Below, piece by piece: positions 26,525 to 37,185 of a DNA stretch of 64,000 bases. The stretch lies in assembly GCF_003113495.2 (NCBI RefSeq), contig NZ_CP084506.1, forward strand, positions 2,170,001 to 2,234,000, written 5' to 3'. How positions within the stretch are numbered: the first letter of the stretch is position 1; each line of letters opens with the position of its first letter. This stretch comes from Edwardsiella tarda ATCC 15947 = NBRC 105688 (lineage in GTDB: Bacteria > Pseudomonadota > Gammaproteobacteria > Enterobacterales > Enterobacteriaceae). Position numbers and translations under genes: made by a program. The notes below the pieces were generated by a model. That model was not told where the DNA came from. It ran no database searches and saw only the letters and a list, made by a program, of their open reading frames with translations.

Positions 26525-27634
26525 ATGAAGTCGCATCTCAAAACCAGCCACCAGCACACTCGCCACAGCGAGTATCAACTCTTTCTCCCCATCATCGCCC
26601 TGGGCGTGCTGGTGAGCAGCGGCCAACCCGCGACTCTCGGCGCATTGAGCGCATTAAACTTATTGGCGCTGGTCGCCATCCTGGTCAGCGCCTTCAGCGT
26701 AGTACGCCATGCCGATGTATTGGCACACCGCCTGGGTGAACCTTACGGCTCATTGATCCTCACCCTCTCGGTGGTGATTCTGGAGGTCAGCCTGATCTCG
26801 GCATTGATGGTGAGTGGCAAGGCGGCACCCGAACTGATGCGGGATACGCTCTACTCCATCGTGATGATCGTTACCGGCGGGCTGGTCGGCTTCTCGCTGC
26901 TGCTCGGCGGCCATAAGTTCGCCACCCAATATGTCAATCTCGGCGGTATCAAACAGTATCTTATCGCCTTAATCCCCTTGGCGATCATTGTGTTGGTTCT
27001 GCCGATGACGCTACCGGGCGATAACTTCACGCATGGCCAGTCGTTGGTGGTGGCGCTACTCTCGGCGGCAATGTATGGCGTCTTCCTATTGATTCAAACA
27101 CGCACTCACCAGAGTCTCTTCATCTATGCGCATGAGGATGAGGGCGATGATCCGAACGATCCACACCATGGTAAGCCGTCGGCGCACAGTAATCTCTGGC
27201 ATGCCAGCTGGTTGGTGGTCTACCTGGTCGCCGTCATCGCGGTGACCAAGCTGAACGCCCTGCCGTTGGAAGGGCTGCTCGGTGCCCTGAATGCCCCACA
27301 GCCTTTAACCGGTTTTCTGGTCGCGCTGTTGATCCTCTCACCCGAAGGGCTCGGGGCGTTGAAGGCGGTATTAGCGAATCAGGTACAACGCGCGATGAAC
27401 CTGTTCTTCGGATCGGTGCTGGCGACCCTGTCACTGACCGTACCAACGGTCACCTTGATCGCGCTATTGACCGATCAGCCGCTGCTGTTTGGCCTGGAAG
27501 CCCCGCAAGCGGTGGTGATGCTGGCGGCGCTGATGCTGTGCCAAGTCTCGTTTAACACCGGGCGCACCAATGTGTTGAATGGGGCGGCGCACCTGGCGCT
27601 GTTCGTCGCCTATTTGATGACCCTGTTTATGTAG
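26525..27634 (+). CDS. chaA: Calcium/sodium:proton antiporter ChaA
   Basis: The protein has 369 residues and ten to eleven membrane segments, with the two alpha-repeat motifs of the CaCA superfamily: LTLSVVILEVSLISALM and LLILSPEGLGALKAVLANQVQRAMN. Between them is an acidic cytosolic segment, HEDEGDDPNDPHHGK, as in ChaA. It exchanges Na+, K+ or Ca2+ for H+ and helps with alkaline and salt stress. AGGAGG lies nine bases before the ATG. In this genome chaA lies where flhBAE follow cheZ in E. coli. Confidence 0.93.
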   Translation: MKSHLKTSHQHTRHSEYQLFLPIIALGVLVSSGQPATLGALSALNLLALVAILVSAFSVVRHADVLAHRLGEPYGSLILTLSVVILEVSLISALMVSGKAAPELMRDTLYSIVMIVTGGLVGFSLLLGGHKFATQYVNLGGIKQYLIALIPLAIIVLVLPMTLPGDNFTHGQSLVVALLSAAMYGVFLLIQTRTHQSLFIYAHEDEGDDPNDPHHGKPSAHSNLWHASWLVVYLVAVIAVTKLNALPLEGLLGALNAPQPLTGFLVALLILSPEGLGALKAVLANQVQRAMNLFFGSVLATLSLTVPTVTLIALLTDQPLLFGLEAPQAVVMLAALMLCQVSFNTGRTNVLNGAAHLALFVAYLMTLFM

Positions 27635-27774
27635 CGCGGGCGGGAGGGCATACCCGGCCCCCCCTCACCTGGGCCTCACCCCATCGGGCCAGGCCCAGTG
27701 GCTCGCGCCACCAGCATCACGACGGCCGTCGGGTAAAACGTACGCGGCGCGCAGACTCCCTCTCGGTGTCGAGG

Positions 27775-27806
27775 ACAAAAAAACAGGCCACACACGGTGG
27801 CCTGTC
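27775..27806 (-). terminator. Terminator of the chemotaxis operon after cheZ
   Basis: On the minus strand ACAGGCCACCGTGTGTGGCCTGT forms a ten-pair stem followed by seven T residues, about 20 bases past the cheZ stop. The strong terminator shows the operon ends here. Confidence 0.88.
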
Positions 27807-27825
27807 GCGAGAGACTAAACAGAGG

Positions 27826-28461
27826 TTAGAATCCCAGGCTGTCCAGCAGATCGTCCACCTGCTCCTGGTTGGCGACCACACCCGGACCGTTCTGGTTCAT
27901 CTGCGGGCCATTCAACAGGCTCTCGTTCTCACGCTTCGGTTTGGCGGGTTGTTCCGGCATGTTCTCCAACAGCACCATCAACAGCTGCTTTTCGATCTCC
28001 TGGATCACGTCCATCATGCGCTTGATCACCTGACCGGTCAGATCCTGAAAATCTTGCGCCATCATGATCTCAAGTAGCTGGCTATGAGTGAAGGCGGTAT
28101 GCTCCGGTACCGCGCTCAAGAACTGGCGAGTATCCGTGACCAGCACCTTGGCCTCGTCCAACTCGATCGGATCCGCGAACCAGTCATCCCAACGTTGCTT
28201 CAGTGCCTTCGCTTCCTGCTCCATCAATGTCTGACGCGGCTGGGCCGCCTCGACGCAGTTCAGGGCGCGCTCGGCAGCCTGACGTGTCATCTGTACCACA
28301 TAATCCAGGCGATCGCGCGCATCGGGGATGGCCTCGGCGGCCTGGGCGATGGCTTGATCCAAGCCAAGCTCTTTCATGCTGTCGCGCAGCATGCGCGTCA
28401 AATGACCAATCCGCGCGATGATCTCGCCGGCATCGGTGACGGGCATCGGATGTTCGTTCAT
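27826..28461 (-). CDS. cheZ: CheY-P phosphatase CheZ
   Basis: The protein has 211 residues (214 in E. coli). CheZ speeds dephosphorylation of CheY-P at the receptor array. The catalytic helix is present as [18 protein letters not shown] (Asp and Gln that act on CheY-P), and the C-terminal CheY-binding helix as [14 protein letters not shown]. Nine bases separate it from cheY. It is the last gene of the operon, followed by a terminator. Confidence 0.95.
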   Translation of the reverse strand: MNEHPMPVTDAGEIIARIGHLTRMLRDSMKELGLDQAIAQAAEAIPDARDRLDYVVQMTRQAAERALNCVEAAQPRQTLMEQEAKALKQRWDDWFADPIELDEAKVLVTDTRQFLSAVPEHTAFTHSQLLEIMMAQDFQDLTGQVIKRMMDVIQEIEKQLLMVLLENMPEQPAKPKRENESLLNGPQMNQNGPGVVANQEQVDDLLDSLGF

Positions 28462-28470
28462 CGTAACTCC

Positions 28471-28860
28471 TTAGATCCCGAGCTTCTCAAAAATCTTGTT
28501 CAGCTTCTCTTCCAGCGTTGCGGCGGTAAACGGCTTGACCACATAGCCGCTGGCACCCGCCTGGGCGGCGGCGATGATATTCTCTTTCTTCGCCTCGGCC
28601 GTCACCATCAACACCGGCATCTTGTTCAGCGTGCCATCCGCGCGGATCGCCTGCAGCAGTTGCAAACCATCCATGTTGGGCATGTTCCAGTCAGACACCA
28701 CAAAGTCGAAGCCGCCGGCACGTAGCTTCGCCAGTGCATCGGCGCCATCCTCCGCTTCCTCTACGTTGTTAAATCCCAGCTCTTTTAACAGATTGCGTAC
28801 GATACGACGCATGGTAGAGAAATCATCGACAACCAGAAAACGCAGATTCTTATCCGCCAT
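28471..28860 (-). CDS. cheY: Chemotaxis response regulator CheY
   Basis: The protein has 129 residues and a single receiver domain. Asp12 and Asp13 form the acid pocket, Asp57 ([12 protein letters not shown]) is the phosphorylation site, Thr87 and Lys109 are the switch residues, exactly as in the enteric protein. Phosphorylated CheY binds FliM and causes clockwise rotation. About 90 bases separate it from cheB, including a G+C-rich inverted repeat (GGCCGCG/CGCGGCC, 28925-28945) that has no T-run. Confidence 0.97.
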   Translation of the reverse strand: MADKNLRFLVVDDFSTMRRIVRNLLKELGFNNVEEAEDGADALAKLRAGGFDFVVSDWNMPNMDGLQLLQAIRADGTLNKMPVLMVTAEAKKENIIAAAQAGASGYVVKPFTAATLEEKLNKIFEKLGI

Positions 28861-28954
28861 ACTAACTCCTAAAAAAAGCCCTTGAGCCGGGGTGCAATAA
28901 CCTGAAGACCAGGTATTCGTTAATGGCCGCGCGCATGACGCGGCCGACTATCGG

Positions 28955-30007
28955 TTAAATACGCAGCGCCTGCTTGGCACTGACTTGTGCCAGCATTCGC
29001 TGGCTGATCTGGGACAGATCGACCACTTCGTCGACGCCGCCCATCTGAATCGCCTCACGCGGCATACCAAACACCACGCAACTCGCCTCATTTTGCGCGA
29101 TGGTATAGGCTCCGGCCTGGTGTAAACGCAGCATCCCCGCCGCACCATCGTTACCCATCCCCGTCAAGATCACCCCGACGGCGTTACGACCGGCGTGACG
29201 GGCGACAGAGTCGAACAGCACCTCGACGGAGGGACGGTGACGGTTGACCGGCGGCCCCTCATTCAGACGCGCGATATAGTTGGCGCCGCTGCGTGCCAAC
29301 TCCAAATGGTGCGCGCCGGGCGCAATATAGGCATGGCCCGGCAGGATGCGTTCGCCATCCTCGGCCTCCTTCACCGTGATCTGGCACAGTTTGTTGAGGC
29401 GTTCGGCAAAGGAGCGGGTAAATCCCGGTGGCATATGTTGCGTGATCAATAGCGCCGGGCTGGTCGGTGGCAACGGTTGCAATACGTGACGAATCGCCTC
29501 GGTTCCGCCGGTAGAGGCGCCGATAGCGATCAATTTCTCACTGCTCAGTAGCGGACCGTGACTGAGGGTGGGCGGCGGTGTCTGGCCGCTCAGTTGACGC
29601 GGCAGACGAGCCCGAGCGGCAGTCCGGATCTTATCGGCGATCAGCTCGCTATAGGCCAGCATCCCCTCGCGGATCCCCAGTTGTGGCTTGGTGACGAAAT
29701 CCACCGCTCCCAGCTCCAGCGCACGTAGCGTGATCTCCGATCCCCTACCGGTAAGGGAGGAGACCATCACCACCGGCATCGGGCGCAGGCGCATCAGTTT
29801 CTCTAAAAAGTCGAGGCCATCCATGCGCGGCATTTCCACATCTAACGTCAATACCTGTGGATTGAATTTTTTGATCAGATCCCGTGCGACCAGGGGGCCC
29901 TGTGCCACGGCGACCATCTCCATATCGGGATGGCTATTGACGATCTCCGTCATCAGTTGGCGCATCAACGCGGAGTCATCCACGCACAATACTCGGATCT
30001 TATTCAT
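28955..30007 (-). CDS. cheB: Protein-glutamate methylesterase/glutamine deamidase CheB
   Basis: The protein has 350 residues. An N-terminal receiver domain (Asp56 in [12 protein letters not shown]) is joined by a linker to the methylesterase domain with catalytic Ser165 ([11 protein letters not shown]), His191 (TQHMPPGF) and Asp287 (GMGNDGAAG). It removes methyl groups from receptors during adaptation. The start overlaps the cheR stop by four bases (ATGA). The linker (about residues 132-155) is longer and more proline-rich than usual, without obvious effect. Confidence 0.96.
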   Translation of the reverse strand: MNKIRVLCVDDSALMRQLMTEIVNSHPDMEMVAVAQGPLVARDLIKKFNPQVLTLDVEMPRMDGLDFLEKLMRLRPMPVVMVSSLTGRGSEITLRALELGAVDFVTKPQLGIREGMLAYSELIADKIRTAARARLPRQLSGQTPPPTLSHGPLLSSEKLIAIGASTGGTEAIRHVLQPLPPTSPALLITQHMPPGFTRSFAERLNKLCQITVKEAEDGERILPGHAYIAPGAHHLELARSGANYIARLNEGPPVNRHRPSVEVLFDSVARHAGRNAVGVILTGMGNDGAAGMLRLHQAGAYTIAQNEASCVVFGMPREAIQMGGVDEVVDLSQISQRMLAQVSAKQALRI

Positions 30008-30882
30008 CGGCTCTCCTTCGTCAGCCCGTATACCGTCTGCCCGCGTAGTTGAAAATCGCGAGAGATCTGGCTGAAGTTCTCCGAATGGCCGGCAAACAGC
30101 AGGCCACCCGGCTTTAACAAGGGGATAAAACGACGCAAAATATTAGCCTGCGTTTGTTTATCGAAATAGATCATTACATTACGGCAAAAGATCGCATCGA
30201 ACGGCCCCGGCAGATCCCAACGGCTGTCCAACAGATTCAACATCTGAAAATGGACCCGCTGGGCCAGTTCATGACGTATCCGGATCAATCCCTGGTGCGG
30301 CCCGGTGCCCCGCAGGAAAAAGCGCTGCAACTGCGCGTCGCTCAACAGCTTGGCCTCATCCTGGCGATAGATACCGCGGCGCGCCTTTTCCAACACTTGC
30401 GTATCGATGTCACTCGCCCACACCTGCGGCATCACCGCCGCAGGCCCCAATGCCTCGGCCAACGTCATGGCGATGGAGTAAGGCTCCTCGCCCGTCGAGG
30501 CCGCAGTGCTCCATACGCAATAGTTGTGCCGCCTGGCGCGCGCATGCTCCGCCAGGATCGGGAAGTGATGCGCCTCGCGAAAAAAGGCGGTCAGGTTCGT
30601 GGTCAAGGCATTGACGAAGGTCTGCCACTCCGCACTCTCCGGGTGACTCTCCAACTGTGCCAGATAGTCACCAAAATCATTCAGGTTCAACGCCCGTAGG
30701 CGACGGACCAACCGGTTGTAGACCATCTCACGCTTATGGTCGGCGAGTACGATGCCGGCCCGCTGGTAGATCAACTGGCTGATCCGCCGAAAATGGGCAT
30801 CCCCCAACGTCAGACGTTGCATTGCCAGTGAGGAGACGTTGTTTTCCCCCTGTGCTGCCTGTTGTACTTGATTCGTCATCAC
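30004..30882 (-). CDS. cheR: Chemotaxis protein methyltransferase CheR
   Basis: The protein has 292 residues. The N-terminal helical domain precedes an SAM-dependent methyltransferase domain with [18 protein letters not shown] (SAM-binding loop), [17 protein letters not shown] and [14 protein letters not shown]. It methylates receptor glutamates. In enterics CheR is tethered by an NWETF pentapeptide at the receptor C-terminus; only the upstream receptor (32660-34336) has it. Confidence 0.95.
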   Translation of the reverse strand: MMTNQVQQAAQGENNVSSLAMQRLTLGDAHFRRISQLIYQRAGIVLADHKREMVYNRLVRRLRALNLNDFGDYLAQLESHPESAEWQTFVNALTTNLTAFFREAHHFPILAEHARARRHNYCVWSTAASTGEEPYSIAMTLAEALGPAAVMPQVWASDIDTQVLEKARRGIYRQDEAKLLSDAQLQRFFLRGTGPHQGLIRIRHELAQRVHFQMLNLLDSRWDLPGPFDAIFCRNVMIYFDKQTQANILRRFIPLLKPGGLLFAGHSENFSQISRDFQLRGQTVYGLTKESR

Positions 30883-30935
30883 TCACCAGTTCATTCGCCT
30901 ACTTCAACTTCGCGATCCGCCAGGCGGATCGCCCA

Positions 30936-32513
30936 TCAGCTGGTACCGTTAGCCACCGTTTCCACATCGTTGCGTAAACGGAAGGTGGCGACGGCGCGTG
31001 ACAAGACATCGGCCTGACTCTCCAGCGATTGTGTCGCCGACGCAGCCTCTTCGACCAACGCGGCGTTTTGCTGGGTTACCTGATCCATCTGGGTAACCGC
31101 CTGTGCGACCTGCTCGATACCTCGACTCTGCTCCTCCGATGCGGAGCTGATCTCGCCCATGATATCGGTCACGCGCACCACCGAACGCACCACGTTATCC
31201 ATGGTGTTCCCGGCATTTTCCACCAGGGTTGACCCCTGCTTCACTCGGCTGACCGATTCATCGATCAACCCCTTGATCTCTTTCGCTGCCTGGGCGCTAC
31301 GTTGCGCCAGATTACGCACCTCACCCGCGACCACCGCGAAGCCACGTCCCTGCTCACCGGCACGCGCCGCCTCGACCGCCGCATTCAGCGCCAAGATATT
31401 AGTCTGGAAGGCAATGGCATCGATCACGCCGGTAATATCGCCAATTTTTTGCGAACTATGGGTAATGTCATGCATGGTACGCACGACCTGGCCCACGATC
31501 TCCCCACCTTCGCCGGCGGTACGCGAGGCTTCCTGCGCCAACTGCGATGCCTGGCGGGCATTATCGGCGTTCTGTTTCACCGTGGCGGTCAACTGCTCCA
31601 TACTGGCGGCCGTCTCCTCTAACGAGGCCGCCTGCTGCTCGGTACGTGAGGAGAGATCGTTGTTACCGGCGCTGATCTCTTGCAACCCGGTATAGATGGC
31701 ATCCGTTCCCTGGCGTACCGATAGCACGGTGCCCGCCAAGGCCTGCTGCATACTCCGCAGGCTGGCGTACAGCTGGCTGATCTCGTTGCGCCCATAGACC
31801 AGGATCTCACTCGACAGATCGCCCTGCGCAATGCGCTCAAAGTGGCTACGCATTACATCCAGCGGTCGTAATAGCATGTTACGCAGCCACCAGATGGCTA
31901 CCGCCATCACCACCAGCAGAATAATCAGCGTCAGCAGCATCATCATCATGGAGAGATGATACGAGGACTGGTTATTCTCCCCGCCCTGCTTCAGCTCTTT
32001 CTCCACATGGTGATTCACCGTCTGCACACGTGCCTGAAACTGATCTTGAATACGCTGAGTCGGCTGATCCATAAAGCTTTGCAGCTGGCCCTGCTCCAAC
32101 ATCGAGGCCAGCTCATGTAATGCCTGGTTCAATGCCTGGTAACTCTGCGCGGTCTGCTGGGAGAGTACGCGGTCCTCCTCGTCGCTCTCGGAGTAGGCCA
32201 TGTATCGCTGCATCGAGGCGTCGGCCTCTTTCAGAATGGCGCGCGCTCTTACCATCAACGCATCGATCTGCTCCTGAGGAATGTGCAATGCCGCACGGGT
32301 CGCCGCTCGGTTCAGCGTGTTACGCACCTGAAGCAATGCGACCCAGGTCTGATTCAACGACTCACGCTGTTCGTTGGAAAGCTGCACGCGCGCATAGTTA
32401 TGGGTGTCAGCGCGTATCGATAGAAACGACATGCCATTGGAGGCAAGCTGCAGCAAACAAAATAACATCACCAACAGAAACAGGCTGGTCGATAGGCGGA
32501 TTCGGTTAAGCAC
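30936..32513 (-). CDS. Methyl-accepting chemotaxis receptor without CheR-tethering pentapeptide
   Basis: Transmembrane segments lie near the N-terminus and around residues 190-215. The periplasmic four-helix part contains [17 protein letters not shown], matching the region of Tar that supplies Arg64, Arg69 and Arg73 for amino-acid binding. A HAMP domain and a full signalling hairpin tip ([33 protein letters not shown]) follow. The C-terminus is VETVANGTS, so no NWETF; like E. coli Tap it probably depends on a neighbouring receptor for efficient methylation. I place the start at the GTG at 32513 ([10 protein letters not shown]), which aligns with [10 protein letters not shown] of the next receptor and has GAGGAC upstream; the ATG at 32528 lacks an RBS. 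The ligand is unknown. Confidence 0.88.
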   Translation of the reverse strand: MLNRIRLSTSLFLLVMLFCLLQLASNGMSFLSIRADTHNYARVQLSNEQRESLNQTWVALLQVRNTLNRAATRAALHIPQEQIDALMVRARAILKEADASMQRYMAYSESDEEDRVLSQQTAQSYQALNQALHELASMLEQGQLQSFMDQPTQRIQDQFQARVQTVNHHVEKELKQGGENNQSSYHLSMMMMLLTLIILLVVMAVAIWWLRNMLLRPLDVMRSHFERIAQGDLSSEILVYGRNEISQLYASLRSMQQALAGTVLSVRQGTDAIYTGLQEISAGNNDLSSRTEQQAASLEETAASMEQLTATVKQNADNARQASQLAQEASRTAGEGGEIVGQVVRTMHDITHSSQKIGDITGVIDAIAFQTNILALNAAVEAARAGEQGRGFAVVAGEVRNLAQRSAQAAKEIKGLIDESVSRVKQGSTLVENAGNTMDNVVRSVVRVTDIMGEISSASEEQSRGIEQVAQAVTQMDQVTQQNAALVEEAASATQSLESQADVLSRAVATFRLRNDVETVANGTS

Positions 32514-32659
32514 GATAAGCGTCCTCATTAGCCGGCAAGCTGTAGGGTACCGGCGCGATTATTATTCTTTCTCTTCTTACTCATGGGCCGATAGCGCCCT
32601 ACGGCGATCGGCGGCGAAATGCGGCGAGGGCCTCCTGGCCGACGCCGCATGAGGGAGTA

Positions 32660-34336
32660 TCAGAAGGTCTCCCAGTTGTCGCTATCATCAGCCGCTTTGG
32701 CTTTACTCGGTGGCACGACGGCACTGGCCGGTCGGCTCGTGGTTACCGGCGTTGCCACTACCGGCTCCTCCTCACGCAGCATTTCGATGCGGAATACGGC
32801 CACGGCCTGATTCAGATGACTGGCCTGCTCCTCGAGGGAGGCGGCGGCCGAGGCGGACTCTTCCACCAACGCGGCGTTCTGCTGTGTCACCCGATCCATC
32901 TCGGAAACCGCCTGAGCGACCTGCTCGATGCCGCGGCTCTGCTCATCAGAGGCCGAGGCGATCTCGCCCATGATGTCGGTGACACGCGTCACGGCGTTAA
33001 CGATGTCGCCCATCGTCTCACCGGCCCCTTCGACGAGGACCGAACCGGTGTCGACCTTACTCACCGACTCCTCGATCAACCCTTTGATTTCTTTTGCCGC
33101 CTGAGCGCTACGCTGCGCCAGGTTGCGCACCTCGCCCGCCACCACGGCAAAGCCACGCCCTTGCTCACCGGCACGCGCCGCCTCTACCGCGGCGTTGAGC
33201 GCCAAGATATTGGTCTGGAAGGCAATGCCATCGATAACACCGGTAATATCGGCAATCTTCTGCGAACTGCTGGCGATGTCATGCATAGTCTGCACCACAT
33301 TCGCCACCACCTTGCCGCCGCGCTCGGCGGTTTCCGAGGCACTCAAGGCCAACTGACTCGCCTGACGCGCGTTTTCGGCGTTCTGTTTCACCGTGGCGGT
33401 CAACTGCTCCATACTGGCCGCCGTCTCTTCCAACGAGGCGGCTTGCTGCTCGGTACGTGAGGAGAGATCGTTGTTGCCGGCGGAGATTTCACTCGCACCG
33501 CTGTAGATGGCACTGGAACCTTGGCGAACATCGCTCACGGTACGGATCAGCTCGCTCTGCATGTGGCGCAAGCTATCGGCCAATTGCCCCATTTCGTTGC
33601 TACCGTGTACCGAGATTTGTCCAGAGAGATCGCCGACGGCAAACTGACGAATATTGGCCATCAGGCTGTGGAGCGGACGGATCAACACGCGTTGGATCCC
33701 GAGCCAGACGGCGGCGATGGCGATGGCAACGCAGAACAGCACGCCAAACAGTAGCCACAACGACAGATCATAAGCCGTGCTATTAGCCGCGACCGCGCGC
33801 TGATAGAGACGATCGTTCTCCAGCAGATAGCTGTTATAGGCCTGCTCGAAGCTATCCTGATAGCGCTGTGTCGGCTGATCGAAGAAGGCTTTAATATTGC
33901 CCGCCGAGAGCAGTTGTATCAGTTCGGTCAAGGCGTTATGTAAGGTGTCATAGCGTTGATCGACCTGTTGGGCCGCGTCATCGCTCTGATCGGTCACCCG
34001 TGGGAGGTTATGGTAGTGCGCCCATTCACTCTCCGCTTGCTTCAGCTGACTTTGCGCCAGTTGCAGCAGGTCGGGTAGTGTCGCACCGGAACCGCTGTTG
34101 TTCTGATCGGCCATATAGCGGATCCCGGCGCGGTTCAGGGTGTTGCGGGTCTGGATCAGGGCCACCCAGCTATTATTCAAGGCGGCCTGTTGCTGACGAA
34201 TAGTTTGCAAAACAGTGATGCTTTCCTTGTCGCTTTTCAGTGCGTCAAAGAACACTCCAGAGGAGGTTATCTGCAAAAGGCCAAATAACCCCAATACCAG
34301 CAGTAAGCTGGTCACAACTTTAATGCGGTTTAACAT
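32660..34336 (-). CDS. Methyl-accepting chemotaxis receptor with NWETF tail (Tsr/Tar-like)
   Basis: The protein has 558 residues: TM1 ([21 protein letters not shown]), a periplasmic domain with [17 protein letters not shown] (Arg residues for the amino-acid carboxylate), TM2 near residue 200, HAMP, and the signalling domain with two adaptation regions. It ends in DDSDNWETF, the pentapeptide that recruits CheR and CheB, so it is the major (methylation-competent) receptor of the locus. A consensus sigma-28 promoter lies about 35 bases upstream. The cytoplasmic part is almost identical to that of the following receptor, suggesting duplication or gene conversion. Confidence 0.92.
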   Translation of the reverse strand: MLNRIKVVTSLLLVLGLFGLLQITSSGVFFDALKSDKESITVLQTIRQQQAALNNSWVALIQTRNTLNRAGIRYMADQNNSGSGATLPDLLQLAQSQLKQAESEWAHYHNLPRVTDQSDDAAQQVDQRYDTLHNALTELIQLLSAGNIKAFFDQPTQRYQDSFEQAYNSYLLENDRLYQRAVAANSTAYDLSLWLLFGVLFCVAIAIAAVWLGIQRVLIRPLHSLMANIRQFAVGDLSGQISVHGSNEMGQLADSLRHMQSELIRTVSDVRQGSSAIYSGASEISAGNNDLSSRTEQQAASLEETAASMEQLTATVKQNAENARQASQLALSASETAERGGKVVANVVQTMHDIASSSQKIADITGVIDGIAFQTNILALNAAVEAARAGEQGRGFAVVAGEVRNLAQRSAQAAKEIKGLIEESVSKVDTGSVLVEGAGETMGDIVNAVTRVTDIMGEIASASDEQSRGIEQVAQAVSEMDRVTQQNAALVEESASAAASLEEQASHLNQAVAVFRIEMLREEEPVVATPVTTSRPASAVVPPSKAKAADDSDNWETF

Positions 34337-34370
34337 GGGCGTCTCATCTTTGCTGCATCAGATTTCAAGA

Positions 34371-34397
34371 ATATCGGCGCACGGCAGGAAAACTTTA
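34371..34397 (-). promoter_or_regulatory. Sigma-28 (FliA) promoter of the receptor gene
   Basis: The minus strand reads TAAAGTTT-N11-GCCGATAT, matching the FliA consensus TAAAGTTT-N11-GCCGATAA in all but the last base. It lies about 35 bases before the receptor start codon and directs transcription of the receptors and probably cheRBYZ. Confidence 0.9.
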
Positions 34398-34522
34398 CCT
34401 GTGTATGGTGGTTAAAGAATCTTTTTTAACCTGTAATTCCGATATTTTGTTTTGAAAACTCGCCAAGGCAGCGCGGATAAATCACCCAATTCGCCGCCCG
34501 AGCCACGGGCGGCGGACAACCA

Positions 34523-35017
34523 TTAGGCCGTGACGCTATCGACCAGTGCCATCTCTTCGCTACTTAATAGCTTCTCGATATCCACCAGGATCAGCATGCG
34601 TTCGCCCAACGCCCCGAGGCCGGTCAGGTACTCGGTGGAGAGCGTAACGGCAAACTCCGGTGCCGGTCGGATCTGATCGGCGCTCAGCGACAGCACATCG
34701 GAAACGCCGTCTACCACGATGCCGACGACACGCTGGCTAAAGTTCAGCACGATCACCACGGTGTTTTCGTTATAGCTGACATCTTGTTGCGAGAATTTCA
34801 CCCGCAGATCGATGATCGGCACGATCACACCACGCAGATTGGTCACGCCCTTAATAAAGGCAGGCGTATTGGCGATACGCGTCACCTGATCGTATCCGCG
34901 GATCTCCTGCACCTTGAGGATATCAATGCCATATTCCTCATCACCCAGCGTAAATACCAGGAACTCCTGGCCGACGGTCTCACCCGCCAGCTTGCTTACG
35001 GAAGCCAGTCCAGTCAT
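34523..35017 (-). CDS. cheW: Chemotaxis coupling protein CheW
   Basis: The protein has 164 residues and a CheW-type SH3-like double barrel. It links receptors to the CheA P5 domain. Conserved segments include [42 protein letters not shown] and [21 protein letters not shown]. It lies 68 bases after cheA. Confidence 0.96.
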   Translation of the reverse strand: MTGLASVSKLAGETVGQEFLVFTLGDEEYGIDILKVQEIRGYDQVTRIANTPAFIKGVTNLRGVIVPIIDLRVKFSQQDVSYNENTVVIVLNFSQRVVGIVVDGVSDVLSLSADQIRPAPEFAVTLSTEYLTGLGALGERMLILVDIEKLLSSEEMALVDSVTA

Positions 35018-35085
35018 GTCTGTTCACCTTTCGTTATTCATCGTCATCGACGCCGCCGCTGCGGCGCCGGTTGCAGCATTAAGAG

Positions 35086-37182
35086 TCAGGCGGCCGAAAC
35101 GGCTACCCGTTTTTCCCGGTTGATACTCTGGAGCGCCGCCACATCGACGATCAATGCCACGCTGCCATCACCGAGGATGGTCGCGGCGGAGATCCCCGGT
35201 ACCTTGCGGTAGTTGGTCTCCAGGTTCTTTACCACCACCTGATGCTGCCCGATCAACTGATCGACCAGCAGCGCATAGCGCCGTCCGGCGCTTTGCAGGA
35301 TCACTACGATGCCCTGCGTCGCATCGGTTTTCGCCCCCGCCACATCGAACACGCTATGCAGTTCGACCAACGGCAGGTATTCGCCCCGGACCTGTAGCAC
35401 GCGCTCGCCACCAGCCAGTGGATAGAGATCATCGTCGTTCGGCTGGAGCGACTCCATCACCGCATTCAGTGGCAGGATGAAGACTTCATTGCTGACCTTA
35501 ACCGACATGCCATCGAGGATAGCCAGGGTCAACGGCAGGACGATGCGAATGGTCGTGCCTTTGCCTTCGCGCGAGGCGATCTCGACGTGGCCGCCCATCT
35601 CCTGAATGTTACGTTTCACCACATCCATGCCGACGCCACGCCCGGAGACATCGGTCACCTTCTCGGCGGTCGAGAAACCCGGGGCGAAGATCAACAGGCC
35701 GATCTCTTCATCGGTCATGTTGTCGTGTACCGCCATCCCTTGGGAACGCGCCTTATCCAAGATCTTCTGATGGTTTAATCCCGCGCCATCATCAATGACC
35801 TCGATATAAATGTTGCCCCCCTGATGCTCGGCAGAGAGGGTCAGATTGCCGACGGCACTCTTGCCCGCGGCCTGACGGACCTGCGGCGACTCGATACCAT
35901 GATCCAGGCTATTACGCACCAGATGGGTCAAGGGATCGATGATGCGTTCGATCAGACTCTTATCCAGCTCGGTAGAGCTCCCCAATAGCGTCAGCTCTAC
36001 CTGCTTATCCAGCTTGCTGGCTAGGTCGCGCACCAGGCGCGGGAAGCGGCTGAAGACATACTCCATCGGCATCATGCGGATCGACATGACAGACTCTTGC
36101 AGATCGCGCGCGTTACGCTCCAACTGCCCGAGGCTATTCAAGAGATCGCCGTGATCGACGGGATCCAACATGTTGGAACGCTGTGCCAACATCGATTGGG
36201 TGATCACCAGTTCACCGACCAGGTTGATCAGCTGATCGACCTTTTCGACCGCGACACGGATGCTGGTGCTATTCTCCATGCCTTTGGCGGCGCGGGGTGG
36301 CGCGCTACGCGTCGCAGGGGAGACGGCGGGTTCATGGGATGGCGCGCTCTCCTGGGGAGCCGGGACCACACTCGGCTCAGCAGGATGGGGCGTGGTGGCC
36401 ACCGCTGGTTCAACCGTGGGTGCGGCGGGTGCCAGCGCCGCCTCCTCCAGGCTCACCTCGGGGATCGGCGTGCTGGCGGATGAGGGGGCAAAATGGATCT
36501 GTTCAGGCTCCAGCACAAAGCAGAGCACTGCGGTGATATCCTCTTCGCTGACCGTGGTATCCAGCACCACATCCAACGTGTCATCGCCGCTTTGTTGCTG
36601 CAGAATCGTCCCCAGATTCGCCAGCTCCTCCAGCATCAACGGCACCTCGCTTGCCTTCAGCCCGCTCAGTGAGATCGCTAACCCTGCGGCCGGTTGTTCG
36701 CACGCCTCGGCGGAGGCCGCCGGTAACGTCGGCGCGGCGGCCTGCGGCTTAGGCGCTTCCGCGCTGGTTGACGCAGTGGGCGCCGCCCCTTGCGCTTCCA
36801 AGGCCAACTGTCTCAGCGCCTGACAGATATATTCGAAACTGGCGGCATCGGGGCCCTGAGAGGACTTATAGGCATCGAGCTGATCCTGCATAATATCTTT
36901 GGTTTCCAGAAACAGGTTGATGATCTCGGTACTCAGCCGCATTTCACCCCGGCGAGCACCATCGAGCAGGTTCTCCAGCAGATGCGTGGTTTCCTGCAAT
37001 ACAGTAAAACCGAACGTGGCCGCGCCGCCCTTGATCGAGTGTGCCGCGCGAAAGATGGCATTCAGTTGTTCGTTATCGGGCTGTTGCGGATCCAGCGCCA
37101 GCAAGTGCTGCTCCATATCCGCCAACAATTCATCCGCTTCATCAAAAAAGGTTTGATAAAACGCGCTAATATCCATGCTCAC
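35086..37182 (-). CDS. cheA: Chemotaxis histidine kinase CheA
   Basis: The protein has 698 residues (654 in E. coli); the extra length lies in the Ala/Pro-rich linkers around residues 135-160 and 240-290. Domains in order: P1 with His48 in AAHSIKGGAATFGF, P2 (CheY/CheB docking, about 165-230), P3 dimerisation, P4 kinase (N box HLVRNSLDHGIE, G1 VIDDGAGLN, G2 SGRGVGMDVVK), and P5 CheW-like regulatory domain. Three bases separate it from motB. It transfers phosphate to CheY and CheB. Confidence 0.97.
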   Translation of the reverse strand: MSMDISAFYQTFFDEADELLADMEQHLLALDPQQPDNEQLNAIFRAAHSIKGGAATFGFTVLQETTHLLENLLDGARRGEMRLSTEIINLFLETKDIMQDQLDAYKSSQGPDAASFEYICQALRQLALEAQGAAPTASTSAEAPKPQAAAPTLPAASAEACEQPAAGLAISLSGLKASEVPLMLEELANLGTILQQQSGDDTLDVVLDTTVSEEDITAVLCFVLEPEQIHFAPSSASTPIPEVSLEEAALAPAAPTVEPAVATTPHPAEPSVVPAPQESAPSHEPAVSPATRSAPPRAAKGMENSTSIRVAVEKVDQLINLVGELVITQSMLAQRSNMLDPVDHGDLLNSLGQLERNARDLQESVMSIRMMPMEYVFSRFPRLVRDLASKLDKQVELTLLGSSTELDKSLIERIIDPLTHLVRNSLDHGIESPQVRQAAGKSAVGNLTLSAEHQGGNIYIEVIDDGAGLNHQKILDKARSQGMAVHDNMTDEEIGLLIFAPGFSTAEKVTDVSGRGVGMDVVKRNIQEMGGHVEIASREGKGTTIRIVLPLTLAILDGMSVKVSNEVFILPLNAVMESLQPNDDDLYPLAGGERVLQVRGEYLPLVELHSVFDVAGAKTDATQGIVVILQSAGRRYALLVDQLIGQHQVVVKNLETNYRKVPGISAATILGDGSVALIVDVAALQSINREKRVAVSAA

Positions 37183-37185
37183 AGG

